From positions 1 to 30,957 of the forward strand of contig CADEGS010000026.1 in the NCBI GenBank assembly GCA_902826945.1: a stretch of DNA of 30,957 nucleotides, read 5' to 3'. A model generated the notes under the pieces. It was not told the origin of the DNA, did not search any database, and was given only the letters and a program-made list of their open reading frames with translations. Shown here one piece after another: positions 15,786-24,373 of the stretch (position 1 is the first letter of the stretch; each line of letters opens with the position of its first letter). Source of the stretch: an uncultured bacterium (GTDB lineage Bacteria > Planctomycetota > UBA1135 > GCA-002686595). Both the position numbers and the translations under genes were made by a program.

Positions 15786-17608
15786 CGGCCGCCTCCGTCG
15801 GGCAGGCCGCTCTGGAAGCGCAGCGACTCGAGCAGCGGGTGGCGCCCGAGCGGCGGCCGCGGCGCCTCCTCGCGCTCGAAGGTGCCCAGCGCGGAGCGCT
15901 CCGCGTCGGCGCTCTCGGCGCCGGGGTGGATCACGAGCCGCCGCGCCAGGTCGCGGCTGATCGCGTCGCCCTCGGCGCTCGTGAAGAGCACGTAGGGCCG
16001 CACCAGGACGAGCAGCTCGCGCCGCGAGCGCTGCTTCCGCTCGCGCCGGAAGAGCGGGCCGAGGAGCGGCAGGTCCATCAGGAGCGGCACGCCCTCGCGC
16101 ACGTCGGCCAGGCGCTCCTCGACCAGGCCGCCGAGCGCCAGCGTCAGGCCGTCCTTGGCCACGACCGTGCCGGTCAGGCTGCGCGAGGTGATCGTGTCGA
16201 CGGGCTGCTCGACGATCCCGCCGTCGGAGAGGATGACCGGGATCGAGGCGGCGCCGATCTGGACCTCCGAGGTCTCCTGCACGACGCGCAGCGTCACGGT
16301 GCGGTCGGCGTTCACGTTCGGGGTCAGGAGCAAGGTCGTGCCGACCGTGCGCAGCTCGACCGTGCTGCTGGGCGTGGTCGTGGTGACGTTCTCGCTGACG
16401 ATCGTCTGGCTCGAGATCGAGCGCACGAGCGGCCGCTCCTCGCCGATGAAGAGCCGCGCCACCTCGTTGTTCGCGACCAGCAGCACGGGCGTGGCGAGCG
16501 CCGTCACGCGGCCGTCGCTCTCCAGGAGCTGGATGCGCGCGCGGAAGCGCTCGTCCACGAAGCGGTAGGCCAGCGCGCCGGGGTCGAACAGGCCGGCGTT
16601 CGAGACCAGGTCGCCGGTCGTGAAGCCGCCCGAGCTCTTGCCGTCGGCGAACTGGAAGTCGAACACCGAGGCGAAGTCGTTCGCCAGGTCGAGCTCGAGC
16701 ACGCGCACCTCGAGCAGCACCTGCGGCGTGGGCACGTCGAGCTCGCGCACGACGCGCTCGATCTCGCGCATGGCGGCGCTGTCGGCGCTGCGCACGGCGA
16801 CGCGGTTCGTGCGCCGCAGCACGGTGACGAAGATCGTCGGCGGCTGGCCGGGCGCCTGCGCCGCCAGCTCCTCGAGCGAGGTGCCGCCCTCCTGGGCGCG
16901 GCGCAGGTCCTCGGCCGTCAGGTCGTAGCCCTCGCCGTCGGCCGCGGAGGAGCGGCGCGCGGGCTGGCGGCCGTAGTCGTCGAGGCGCTGGTCGCTCTGG
17001 CGCTGGAACGAGCTCGTCAGGGCGTTGCCGTAGACGCTCGAGACGTTGTTGCCGCCGAAGGCGCGCTGGCCCTGCGCGCGGCGGTCGAGCAGGTCGAAGC
17101 GGCGCAGGCGCTCGCTCAGCTCGTCGTACTCGTCGAAGCGCAGCTCGCGGTCGAACGACAGGCTGACGCGGTCGCCGAACAGGTTGCGCACCGCCACGGC
17201 GACGTCGAGCGCGTTCGGGAACAAGAGCGTGAAGACCGCCGTGCGCTCGTCGCGGAACAGGCGCAGGTCGCGCTCGAACTCGTCGGCGGTCAGGAGCCGC
17301 ACGATGCGCGAGGCCTCGTCCTCGCGGTACCACAGGCCGTAGGTCAGCGCGAGCGCCTCGATCGCCTGGCGCACGCTGACGTCCTGCAGGAAGAGCGACA
17401 CGCTCCTCTGCCCGGCCTCCTGCGAGGGCACGAGGTTGACGCCCGCTTCCTCCGAGAGCAGGCGCAGCGCGTCCTCGAGGCGCGCCTCGCGGAAGTCCAC
17501 CGTCTCGACGCGCGCGTCGAGCGGGTCGGGGGCGGCGGCCTCCTGCGCCGCCGCCGGAGCGGTCGGCGCCAGCAGGCCGAGCAGCGGCAGCAGCGCGCGC
17601 GACCTCAT
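15782..17608 (-). CDS. gspD: type II/type IV secretin (GspD/PilQ family)
   Basis: A 608-aa outer-membrane channel protein. A signal peptide (about 1-22) is followed by an STN/N0-like domain (35-105, VDFREARLEDALRLLSEEAG), a linker rich in Gln/Arg/Asp (175-255), one N1/KH-like domain (258-292, TNRVAVRSADSAAMREIERV) and the secretin core (295-541). The secretin signature VPLLMDLPLLGPLFR (507-521) is intact, and ELLVLVRPYVL closes the domain. It is shorter in the periplasmic part than Klebsiella-type GspD (one N1-like repeat instead of several), making it closer to PilQ/minimal secretins. The start ATG overlaps the stop of the PilP/GspC-like gene (ATGA). It works with the GspE ATPase, GspF platform and pseudopilins of the same operon. 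Confidence 0.93.
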   Translation of the reverse strand: MRSRALLPLLGLLAPTAPAAAQEAAAPDPLDARVETVDFREARLEDALRLLSEEAGVNLVPSQEAGQRSVSLFLQDVSVRQAIEALALTYGLWYREDEASRIVRLLTADEFERDLRLFRDERTAVFTLLFPNALDVAVAVRNLFGDRVSLSFDRELRFDEYDELSERLRRFDLLDRRAQGQRAFGGNNVSSVYGNALTSSFQRQSDQRLDDYGRQPARRSSAADGEGYDLTAEDLRRAQEGGTSLEELAAQAPGQPPTIFVTVLRRTNRVAVRSADSAAMREIERVVRELDVPTPQVLLEVRVLELDLANDFASVFDFQFADGKSSGGFTTGDLVSNAGLFDPGALAYRFVDERFRARIQLLESDGRVTALATPVLLVANNEVARLFIGEERPLVRSISSQTIVSENVTTTTPSSTVELRTVGTTLLLTPNVNADRTVTLRVVQETSEVQIGAASIPVILSDGGIVEQPVDTITSRSLTGTVVAKDGLTLALGGLVEERLADVREGVPLLMDLPLLGPLFRRERKQRSRRELLVLVRPYVLFTSAEGDAISRDLARRLVIHPGAESADAERSALGTFEREEAPRPPLGRHPLLESLRFQSGLPDGGGR

Positions 17609-18138
17609 CGGATGACGAGGTACTGGCCGAGCGAGCCGACCTCGACCACGACGCCGTCGCGGCCGACGTGCTCGACGCGCAGCACGATCGGCAGGTCGGA
17701 GCGCAGCACGCCGCCCGACGCGGAGACCGAGCGCGCGCGCGCGCCGTCCTCGCTCGGCGGCGCCGCCGCGGCCGGCGCGCGCCGCGCGCCGCGCAGCGTG
17801 AACGAGAGCCGCTCGCCCTCGCGCGTCGTGTACGTGCCGACGCCCTCGATCTCGACCAGCGCGGCGGGGCGCTCGGCGCCGCGCATCTGCACCAGGCCGC
17901 GCAGCCGCATCGGCGGCAGGCCGGGCCGCTCCTCGAGCGGCTGGAAGTCGTCGGGCTGCGCCGGCGCGCGCCCGAGCAGCTCGAGCAGCGCCGGGTCGGC
18001 GGCGAACGGGTCGCGCGCGGCGGGCTCCGCGGGGGCGGCGGGCTCGGGCTGCGGCGCGGGGGGGGCGTCTTGTCCGGGCGCGGCGGCCCGCAGCAGACCC
18101 AGCAGGAGGACCAGGGGCGTGGGATGGATCTGGAGCAT
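17605..18138 (-). CDS. PilP/GspC-like inner-membrane or periplasmic linker protein
   Basis: A 177-aa protein starting with a hydrophobic segment (PLVLLLGLLRAAAPG), followed by a Pro/Ala/Glu-rich linker (22-45). A small C-terminal beta-domain follows: PPMRLRGLVQMRGAERPAAL, then VEIEGVGTYTTREGERL and VVVEVGSLGQYLVIR. This 'RLRG...ALVEI.G..Y.VREGE' layout is what PilP and the HR domain of GspC show when docking on the secretin. The ATG at 18136-18138 lies 2 bp after the GspF stop, and the stop overlaps the gspD start. The assignment is by pattern and position, not by a strong motif. Confidence 0.65.
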   Translation of the reverse strand: MLQIHPTPLVLLLGLLRAAAPGQDAPPAPQPEPAAPAEPAARDPFAADPALLELLGRAPAQPDDFQPLEERPGLPPMRLRGLVQMRGAERPAALVEIEGVGTYTTREGERLSFTLRGARRAPAAAAPPSEDGARARSVSASGGVLRSDLPIVLRVEHVGRDGVVVEVGSLGQYLVIR

Positions 18139-18140
18139 CG

Positions 18141-19352
18141 CTAGCGGCCTCCCGCGACGGCGAACATGGCCAGGAAGAACGCGATGTAGACGAAGCCGAC
18201 GATGCCGCCGACGACGAGCGTGATGGCCGGCTCGACGAGCATGCCGGCGCGGCGCACCCAGGCCTGCAGCTCCGCCTCGTGGAAGGCGGCCGCGTCCGCG
18301 AGGGTCTGGTCGAGCGTGCCGCTGCGCTCGCCGAGCGCGACCATGCGCACGAGCAGCGGGCGGAAGGCCGGCCGGCGCGCGAGGCCCTCGGCGAGCGCGC
18401 TGCCGCCCAGGACGGCCAGGCGCGTCTCCTCCAGGCAGTCGCGGAAGAGCGGCCGGCGCAGCACGCCCTGGCACAGCGCGAGCGACTGCACCAGGTCCAC
18501 CCCGCTGGCGAGCAGGGTCGCGAGCGTGCGGGCCAGCACGGCGCTGGCCGCGGTCGCGCGCACGCGCGCCACGACGGGCGTGCGCGCGAGCAGGCCGTCC
18601 AGCGCGGCCTTCCCCGGCGGCCACGAATCGAGCGCCGCGAGCGCCAGCGCCAGGGCGGCGAGCCCGACCGCGATCTGCGGCAGGAAGCGGCGCGCCAGCT
18701 CGGAGAGCGTGATCAGGAGCGCGGTCACGGCCGGCAGCTCGCGGTGGAAGCCCTGCAGGAAGCCCTGCAGCACCGGCACGACGGCCAGGACCATGTAGGC
18801 GGTGACCGCCAGCGCGAGCGCCACGACCAGCGTCGGGTAGAAGAGCGCGCGCAGCACGGTGGCGCGCAGCGCGCGGCGGCGCTCGAGGTGCGCGGCCGCG
18901 CGCTCGAGCGCCACGTCGAGCGTGCCCGAGTGCTCGCCGCTGCGCGCCAGCTCGCGCACCAAGGGCGAGAACAGGCGCGGGCGCTCCTCCAGCCCCTCGA
19001 CGAAGGTCGCGCCGCCGCGGATGCGCCGCGCCACGCCGCGCCACACGCGCGCCATCGAGGCGCGCCGCGCGTTCTCGGCCACCGCCTCGAGCCCGGCGAC
19101 GAGCGTCAGGCCGCTGCGGTGCAGCATGCCGAGCTGCGCCAGGCCGCGCTCGACGTCGAGCGAGCCGGGCGGCAGCCCGAGCGTCCAGCTGCGCCGCGCG
19201 CGCGCGGCGCGCTCCGCCACCGGCGCCAGGTCGAGGATCAGGAGCCCGCGGCGGCGCAGCTCGGCCGCCAGGGCGCCCGCGTCGCTCGCCTGCGCCACGC
19301 CCTCGTGCGGCGCGCCGGCGCGGTCGCGCGTGCGGTAGGCGAAGGCGGGCAT
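18141..19352 (-). CDS. gspF: type II secretion/type IV pilus inner-membrane platform protein
   Basis: A 403-aa protein beginning with the family start MPAFAYRTRDRAG. Two tandem T2SSF domains are visible. The first (about 65-190) holds LAQLGMLHRSGLTLVAGLEA and the second (about 265-395) LARTLATLLASGVDLVQSLA. Each domain carries a G-E-xSG-x-L element (SGEHSGTLD and LGERSGTLD), and three hydrophobic helices lie near 165-190, 215-245 and 370-397. It is a full-length GspF/PilC. The ATG overlaps the gspE stop by one base (TGATG). It anchors the extension ATPase and pseudopilus. Confidence 0.94.
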   Translation of the reverse strand: MPAFAYRTRDRAGAPHEGVAQASDAGALAAELRRRGLLILDLAPVAERAARARRSWTLGLPPGSLDVERGLAQLGMLHRSGLTLVAGLEAVAENARRASMARVWRGVARRIRGGATFVEGLEERPRLFSPLVRELARSGEHSGTLDVALERAAAHLERRRALRATVLRALFYPTLVVALALAVTAYMVLAVVPVLQGFLQGFHRELPAVTALLITLSELARRFLPQIAVGLAALALALAALDSWPPGKAALDGLLARTPVVARVRATAASAVLARTLATLLASGVDLVQSLALCQGVLRRPLFRDCLEETRLAVLGGSALAEGLARRPAFRPLLVRMVALGERSGTLDQTLADAAAFHEAELQAWVRRAGMLVEPAITLVVGGIVGFVYIAFFLAMFAVAGGR

Positions 19353-20782
19353 CAGGAGGCCTCCACCGCGAGCAGCGCCTCGGCCGGCGAGGTCACGCCG
19401 GCGCGCACCTTGTCCGCCAGGTCCTCGCGCAGCGCGCGCCCGCGCGCGAACGCCTGCTCGAGGAGCGCCTGCTCGCCGGCGCCCTCGGCGACCAGGCGGC
19501 GCGCCGCCGGCGCGAACGCGCGCACCTCGAAGCCGCCCACGCGCCCGGCGTGGCCGCTGCGCTTGCAGGCCGCGCAGCCCGGCGCGTCCCAGACCGTCGC
19601 GCCCGGCGCGAGGCCCAGCGCGCGCGCCTCGGCCTCGTCGGCGGGGCGCGGGCGCCGGCAGCGCAGGCACAGCCGCCGCACCAGCCGCTGCGCGACGACC
19701 AGGCGCAGCGTGGCCGCGACCAGGTAGGGCGCGACGCCGACGTCCACCAGGCGCGTGACGGCGCCGACGGCGGTGCTCGTGTGCAGGGTGCTGAGCACGA
19801 GGTGCCCGGTCAGGGCCGCGCGCACGGCGACCTCGGCCGTCTCCGCGTCGCGGATCTCGCCGATCATCAGCACGTCGGGGTCGTGGCGCAGCAGGCTGCG
19901 CAGCGCGCGCGCGAACGAGATGCGGTCGGCGGAGTCCACCTCGATCTGCGAGATGCCCGGCAGGTCGTACTCCACGGGGTCCTCGACCGTGAGCACGTTG
20001 CGCCGCACGAGGTCGATCGTGCGCAGCGCGGCGTAGAGCGTCGTGGTCTTGCCGCTGCCGGTCGGCCCGGTCAGGAGCACCAGCCCGTGCGGCGCGCGCA
20101 GCACGCCGGCGAGCGTCGCGAGCGCGGCGTCGTCGAGGCCCAGGGTCGCGAGCGTCAGGCGCTCGCCCTGCGCCGCCAGGAGCCGCAGCGTGACGCGCTC
20201 GCCGAAGCGCGTCGGCAGCACGGCCGCGCGCACGTCCACCGCGCGCGCGCCCTCGCCGCGGCCGAGCTGGTGCGTGAAGCGTCCGTCCTGCGGCACGCGC
20301 CGCTCGGCGATGTCCATGCCGCCCAGCACCTTGAGGCGGTTGACGAGGCCGGAGCTCTGCTCGGCGGAGAGGCGCCGGTGCGGCTCGAGCGCGCCGTCCA
20401 CGCGCAGGCGGATCGCGACGCCCTCGGCGTCGGGCTCGACGTGCACGTCGGAGGCCTGCTCGAGCAGGGCGGCGTGCAGGATCTCGTCCACCAGGCCGGT
20501 GGCGTCGTCGCCGCGGCCCGGCGCGCGTGCGGCGAACACGCGCGCCAGCGCGCGCTCGAGGGAGGCCGGCTCGGCGCGCAGCGCCGTGACGCTGCGCCCG
20601 AGCACGCGCTCGACGGCCTCGATCGCGCCCCAGTCGGCCGGGTCCTCGCAGGCGAGCTGCACGCCCGCCTCGTCCTCGCCGAAGGCGATCAGGCGCCGCC
20701 GCAGCGCGAGCGCCGGCGGGACGCGCAGCGCCAGGCCCGCGTCGATGCGCACGCGGTCGAGGTCGAGGAGCTCGCTCGCCAT
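19352..20782 (-). CDS. gspE: type II secretion/type IV pilus assembly ATPase
   Basis: A 476-aa hexameric ATPase. It has a short N-terminal MshEN-like region (1-90), then the catalytic core: Walker A GPTGSGKT (239-246), Asp box near 263-268 (VLTVEDPVEY), Walker B DVLMIGEIRDAETA (303-316) and His box TGHLVLSTLHTSTA (326-338). A four-Cys zinc site (Cys372/375 and Cys403/406), typical of assembly ATPases and absent from most PilT retraction ATPases, is present. It is somewhat short for GspE/PilB because the N-terminal domain is reduced. The ATG at 20780-20782 overlaps the stop of the GspM-like gene (TGATG). Confidence 0.95.
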   Translation of the reverse strand: MASELLDLDRVRIDAGLALRVPPALALRRRLIAFGEDEAGVQLACEDPADWGAIEAVERVLGRSVTALRAEPASLERALARVFAARAPGRGDDATGLVDEILHAALLEQASDVHVEPDAEGVAIRLRVDGALEPHRRLSAEQSSGLVNRLKVLGGMDIAERRVPQDGRFTHQLGRGEGARAVDVRAAVLPTRFGERVTLRLLAAQGERLTLATLGLDDAALATLAGVLRAPHGLVLLTGPTGSGKTTTLYAALRTIDLVRRNVLTVEDPVEYDLPGISQIEVDSADRISFARALRSLLRHDPDVLMIGEIRDAETAEVAVRAALTGHLVLSTLHTSTAVGAVTRLVDVGVAPYLVAATLRLVVAQRLVRRLCLRCRRPRPADEAEARALGLAPGATVWDAPGCAACKRSGHAGRVGGFEVRAFAPAARRLVAEGAGEQALLEQAFARGRALREDLADKVRAGVTSPAEALLAVEAS

Positions 20783-21393
20783 CAGATCCACAGCCACAGG
20801 GTCAGGGCGAGCGAGGCGTCGTGGGGGCCGGCCGCGCGCGGCCGCGCCGCGAGCGTCACCGGCAGCCCGAAGTGCTCGAGCCCGCCGCAGGCCTCCAGCG
20901 CGGTCGAGAGCGCGTCGTAGCCGCCCTCGAGCTCGAAGCACCAGAGCTGCGGCGACTCCGCACCCAGGCCCTTCATGCGCCCGGCGAGCTCCTGCAGGGG
21001 CGGCGACAGGCGCTGCCCGGCCTCCTCGCGCGGCAGCGACGCCGAGCGCGCCACCGCGACGCCCGCCGCCTCGAAGAGGTCGAGCAGCGCGCGCACCGAG
21101 GCCGCGCGCTGCGCCGGCCGCGCCCAGCGCGCGCGCAGCGCGGCGCGGCGCTCGTCCTGCGCCTGCGCGCGCGCGCGCGCGGCGGCGAGGTCCTGGCCCA
21201 GGCGCGCGCAGGCGTCGCGCGTCCAGGCCAGGCGCGCCTGCACGTCGTCGGCCGCGGGCCCGCGCTCGAGGCGCGCGCGCGCCTGCACCTGGCGCGGCTG
21301 GAAGCGGCCGCCGACGAGGTGCGCCCACAGCCCGAGCAGCAGCACGGGTGGCAGCAGCGCGACCAGCCAGCGCTCGCGCGCGGAGAGGCTCAT
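20782..21393 (-). CDS. GspM/PilO-like inner-membrane assembly protein
   Basis: A 203-aa protein with one N-terminal membrane helix (RWLVALLPPVLLLGLWAHLV), a long Arg/Ala-rich coiled coil (about 40-105) and a compact C-terminal alpha/beta domain (LLDLFEAAGVAV ... CFELEGGYDALSTALEAC ... LALTLWLWI). This is the layout of GspM/PilO. No motif is decisive; the call relies on topology and on its place between the GspL-like and gspE genes. The ATG overlaps the upstream stop (ATGA). Confidence 0.72.
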   Translation of the reverse strand: MSLSARERWLVALLPPVLLLGLWAHLVGGRFQPRQVQARARLERGPAADDVQARLAWTRDACARLGQDLAAARARAQAQDERRAALRARWARPAQRAASVRALLDLFEAAGVAVARSASLPREEAGQRLSPPLQELAGRMKGLGAESPQLWCFELEGGYDALSTALEACGGLEHFGLPVTLAARPRAAGPHDASLALTLWLWI

Positions 21394-22772
21394 CGCGCGG
21401 CTCCGGCCGCGAGCGTGGCGGCGCCCGGCGCGCCCGTCGCCGGCGCGTCGACGGCCACCAGCGGGATCGAGAAGTCGCAGTACGGCGCGCCGGCGGGCGC
21501 GCGGCGCAGGAGCGAGCTCGTCGGACGCACGTCCCAGCCCGCCGGGCGCAGCGCGCGCGCGAGCTCGGCGCCGAAGGCGTTCACCGCGCCGGGGTCCACG
21601 CCCAGGCCCTGGAGCTCGAGGCCGCCCTGCGGGGCCTCGGCGATCGCGCGCAGGACGACGCCCGCCGGGCGCAGCGTCACGAGCGCGTGCAGGAGCTCGG
21701 GCAGCCGGTGGCGCTGCGCGTCCCAGCCGCTCTCCAGGCGCGCGAGCTCCGCCGCGGCGGCGTCGAGCGCGCGCGCGCGCGAGGCGAGCTCGCGTTCGAG
21801 GTCCTTGCGGCGGCTCTCCTCGGTCGCCAGCCGCGCGCGCTCGTCGTCCACGGCGCGCGCGCGCTCCTCGAGCAGGCGCGTCGTGGCGCGCTCGTCGAGC
21901 ACGTCGCGCGCGCCGAGGGCGGCGATCGCGGCGCAGGCGCAGAGGCTCGCCGCGCGCGGGCGCAGGCGCGCGCGCCGCGCGGCGGGCGCCTCCAGCACGG
22001 GCACGCCGGCCTCGCCCGCGAGCGCCGCGCGCGCGCGCCGCGCGAGCCAGGCGGGCGGGTCGTCGCCGCGCGGGTCGGCGCCGCGGTCGTCGAGCGCGGG
22101 CAGCGCGTGCCCCTCCTCCAGCCGCTCCGGGCGCGCGCGGCCGCGCCAGGCGAGGCGCGCCTCGCCCGAGCCCTCGAGCCAGCCGGCGACCGAGCGCGCC
22201 CACGAGCGCTGGCCGGCGCGCGCGGCGACGAGCACGCTCGCGCCGCGCGCGGCGCACAGCGTGGCCTCCTCCCAGACCTCGACCAGCGCCGTGCCGTCGG
22301 CGGGCGCCTGCGCGGGGTGCGCGATCCCGACCAGCTTCGCGCGCGCGGCGCGCACCTCGTGGGCGAGCTCGTCGCGCGCCGCACGCGCCAGGAGACAGAC
22401 CGTGAAGCGCGCCGCGTCGGGCGGACCGGCGGCCAGGCGCAGCGCGGCCAGCGCCGCGTCCGCGGCGGGGACCCCGGAGCTCGGCTCGAGCTCGTAGGCG
22501 AGCAGGCGCTCCAGCTCGGCCGGCGCGAGGCCCGCGACCGTCGCGGCGGGCAGGTCGACCGTCTGCGTCCAGAGCGACTCGAGCACGAGCAGCACGCGCG
22601 GCGCCGGGCGCGGCGCGCGCAGGAGCTCGCGCGCGCGCAGCGCCGCGGGGCGCGCGCCCGCGACCGTCTCGGTGGCGAAGAGCGGCGCCTCGCGCCCGGG
22701 GGCGAGGTCGACGCGCAGCGACGCGTCGCTGCCGAGCCAGAGGGCGGTCAGGGAGGCGCGCTTGCGGCTCAT
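21390..22772 (-). CDS. GspL / PilM-PilN-like assembly protein
   Basis: A 460-aa protein. Residues 1-260 are a degenerate actin-like/PilM cytoplasmic domain (SDASLRVDLAPGREAPLF at the start, LVLESLWTQTVDLPAATVAG in the middle). One membrane helix follows (about 284-305, ASLCACAAIAALGARDVL), then a charged coiled coil (305-370) and a PilN-like ferredoxin-fold domain (GVVLRAIAEAPQGGLELQGL). This is the GspL arrangement, in which PilM and PilN functions sit in one chain. It couples the cytoplasmic ATPase to the periplasmic secretin parts. The ATG at 22770-22772 overlaps the preceding prepilin stop by 4 bp. Confidence 0.75.
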   Translation of the reverse strand: MSRKRASLTALWLGSDASLRVDLAPGREAPLFATETVAGARPAALRARELLRAPRPAPRVLLVLESLWTQTVDLPAATVAGLAPAELERLLAYELEPSSGVPAADAALAALRLAAGPPDAARFTVCLLARAARDELAHEVRAARAKLVGIAHPAQAPADGTALVEVWEEATLCAARGASVLVAARAGQRSWARSVAGWLEGSGEARLAWRGRARPERLEEGHALPALDDRGADPRGDDPPAWLARRARAALAGEAGVPVLEAPAARRARLRPRAASLCACAAIAALGARDVLDERATTRLLEERARAVDDERARLATEESRRKDLERELASRARALDAAAAELARLESGWDAQRHRLPELLHALVTLRPAGVVLRAIAEAPQGGLELQGLGVDPGAVNAFGAELARALRPAGWDVRPTSSLLRRAPAGAPYCDFSIPLVAVDAPATGAPGAATLAAGAAR

Positions 22773-23698
22773 TGCGGCTGGGCCGAGGGCTGGACGGGGA
22801 AGGCGATCGCGAGCGCCTGCGCGCCGGGCAGCAGCGTGCGGCGGACGAGCGCGCTGCGGGCTTCGGGCTCGGGGTCCCCGTCGACGTCCAGGGTGGCCTG
22901 GAACGCGCGCGGGCCGATCGTCAGGCCCGCGCCCGTGTCGAAGGAGAACGAGAGGACCGCGCCGAAGCCGGTGAGCGGTTGCGGCGGGGACTCCACGATG
23001 CGCAGCCCGCCCGTCGCGGGATCGGGCGCGTAGGCGACGACGCGCACCTGCCCGCCGGCGGGCGTCGCGCCCGGGCCGCCGCTCTCCTGCGGCTCGATCG
23101 TCACCTCGACGAGCACGGCGCTCCGCACGCGCTCGATCGGCGGCGCCTCGTCCCGCAGCACGATCCAGGTGTCGGCGTCGTAGGGATCGATGGGCGGCGC
23201 GAGGTCGAGCTGGCCGTCGGCGCCGAGCGAGCCGAAGGCCCAGCGCGTCGGCGTCGCGTCCACCGCCAGCGGGTTGCCCCAGCCGTCGCGCAGCGCCGCG
23301 TCGCCCGGCGGCAGCGCGACGTAGGGCCCGCGCCAGCCCACGGCGAGCTGGCGGCCGGCCTCGCCCTCGAGGTGGCTCGACGCGAGCGTCGGAGGCGCGC
23401 TCCACAGCGCCGCGAGCGGGTCGCCCGCGCCGGGAGCTGCCGGCAGATCGCCCAGGTCGGCGACGTAGCCCGCGCGGCGCGCCGCGTCGGGGTCGTACGG
23501 CTCGCCGAGCAGCGCGCGCTCGACGTCGGCCAGCACGCGCTGCGTGGCCTCGAAGCGCGAGCGCCGCTGGAGCGGGTCGAGCGAGCGCACCGCGACCAGC
23601 GTGAGCGCGCCCAGGATCGCGAGCACGACCAGGAGCTCGATCAGCGTGAAGCCGTCGGCGCGGGAGCGGGTCCCGGTGAGCGCGTGGGGGGGGCGCAT
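22769..23698 (-). CDS. prepilin-type protein with long C-terminal domain
   Basis: A 309-aa type II pseudopilin-like protein. The class III signal is plain: leader to Gly16, cleavage before Phe17 in G/FTLIELLVVLAILGALTLVA, with Glu21 at position +5. The body after the helix is Pro/Gly/Asp-rich with YDPD and DPYDADTW stretches and the WRGPYVALPPGDAALRDGWG motif seen in large prepilin-like proteins (compare GWNGPYLL in the next gene). It is much longer than GspG (about 140 aa) and could play a GspJ/GspK-like or substrate role. The ATG at 23696-23698 lies 3 bp after the neighbouring stop. A prepilin peptidase must be encoded elsewhere. Confidence 0.88.
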   Translation of the reverse strand: MRPPHALTGTRSRADGFTLIELLVVLAILGALTLVAVRSLDPLQRRSRFEATQRVLADVERALLGEPYDPDAARRAGYVADLGDLPAAPGAGDPLAALWSAPPTLASSHLEGEAGRQLAVGWRGPYVALPPGDAALRDGWGNPLAVDATPTRWAFGSLGADGQLDLAPPIDPYDADTWIVLRDEAPPIERVRSAVLVEVTIEPQESGGPGATPAGGQVRVVAYAPDPATGGLRIVESPPQPLTGFGAVLSFSFDTGAGLTIGPRAFQATLDVDGDPEPEARSALVRRTLLPGAQALAIAFPVQPSAQPQ

Positions 23699-23701
23699 GG
23701 G

Positions 23702-24367
23702 TCAGTCCGAATCCGGCGGCGGGCTGGCCCGGAACAGGAACACGACCAGGTCGTCGCCGCGCTCGCCCGGGTCGAGCGCCTCGAGCGGGGTGTCGATGCG
23801 GCCGTTCGGCCCGGCGGACACGAGGCGCGCGTACGCCTGGCGCTCGGCGTCGCTCGCGCCCGGATCGGTCGGACGCTGCAGCACGACGGCGCGGCGCCAG
23901 CCGTCGAAGAGGCACGGGTCGCCGGGCGCGCCGTAGGCGCTGCCGAAGCCGTTCGCCTCGTCGCGCGCGTAGGCGCCGGTCGGCCGCAGCAGGTAGGGAC
24001 CGTTCCAGCCCCTGCCGCTCTGCGGGTCGTAGAACGGGACCGGCGCGCCGGAGGGGAGCTCGGCCAGCGACTGCCGGAACAGGCCGGCCAGCGTCAGCGG
24101 CAGCTCGCCCAGGTCGGTCAGGAAGCCCGGGCCGGCCCGGTCGCCGACCAGCGCGTCGCGCGCGACGGTCATCGAGGCCAGGGTGGTCTCTTGCTGTCCG
24201 TGCGAGGCGAGGGTGTCGCCGCGCGGCAAGAGCAGCGCCGCCAGCACCGCCAGGATCCCGATCACGACGATCAGCTCCAAGAGCGTGAGCCCGGACCGCG
24301 TCGCCGCGGTCCGGGCCACGCCCGGCCCCTCGTGGGTCGCGCGCTCGGTTCGACCCGCGCGAGGCAC
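23702..24367 (-). CDS. prepilin-type protein
   Basis: A 221-aa pseudopilin-like protein. Cleavage is expected after the Gly of TRSG/LTLLELIVVIGILAVLAALL, with Glu at +5. Leu instead of Phe at +1 is less common but tolerated. The GTG at 24365-24367 follows GAGGAG with 9-base spacing. A second GTG at 24317-24319, with GAGGGG six bases before it, would give a more usual ten-residue leader, so the start is open between these two. The later part carries GRGWNGPYLLRPTGAYARDE and GDPCLFDGWRRAVVLQ, shared in outline with the following prepilin gene. It belongs to the same operon (6 bp from the upstream stop). Confidence 0.86.
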   Translation of the reverse strand: MPRAGRTERATHEGPGVARTAATRSGLTLLELIVVIGILAVLAALLLPRGDTLASHGQQETTLASMTVARDALVGDRAGPGFLTDLGELPLTLAGLFRQSLAELPSGAPVPFYDPQSGRGWNGPYLLRPTGAYARDEANGFGSAYGAPGDPCLFDGWRRAVVLQRPTDPGASDAERQAYARLVSAGPNGRIDTPLEALDPGERGDDLVVFLFRASPPPDSD

Positions 24368-24373
24368 GGGATC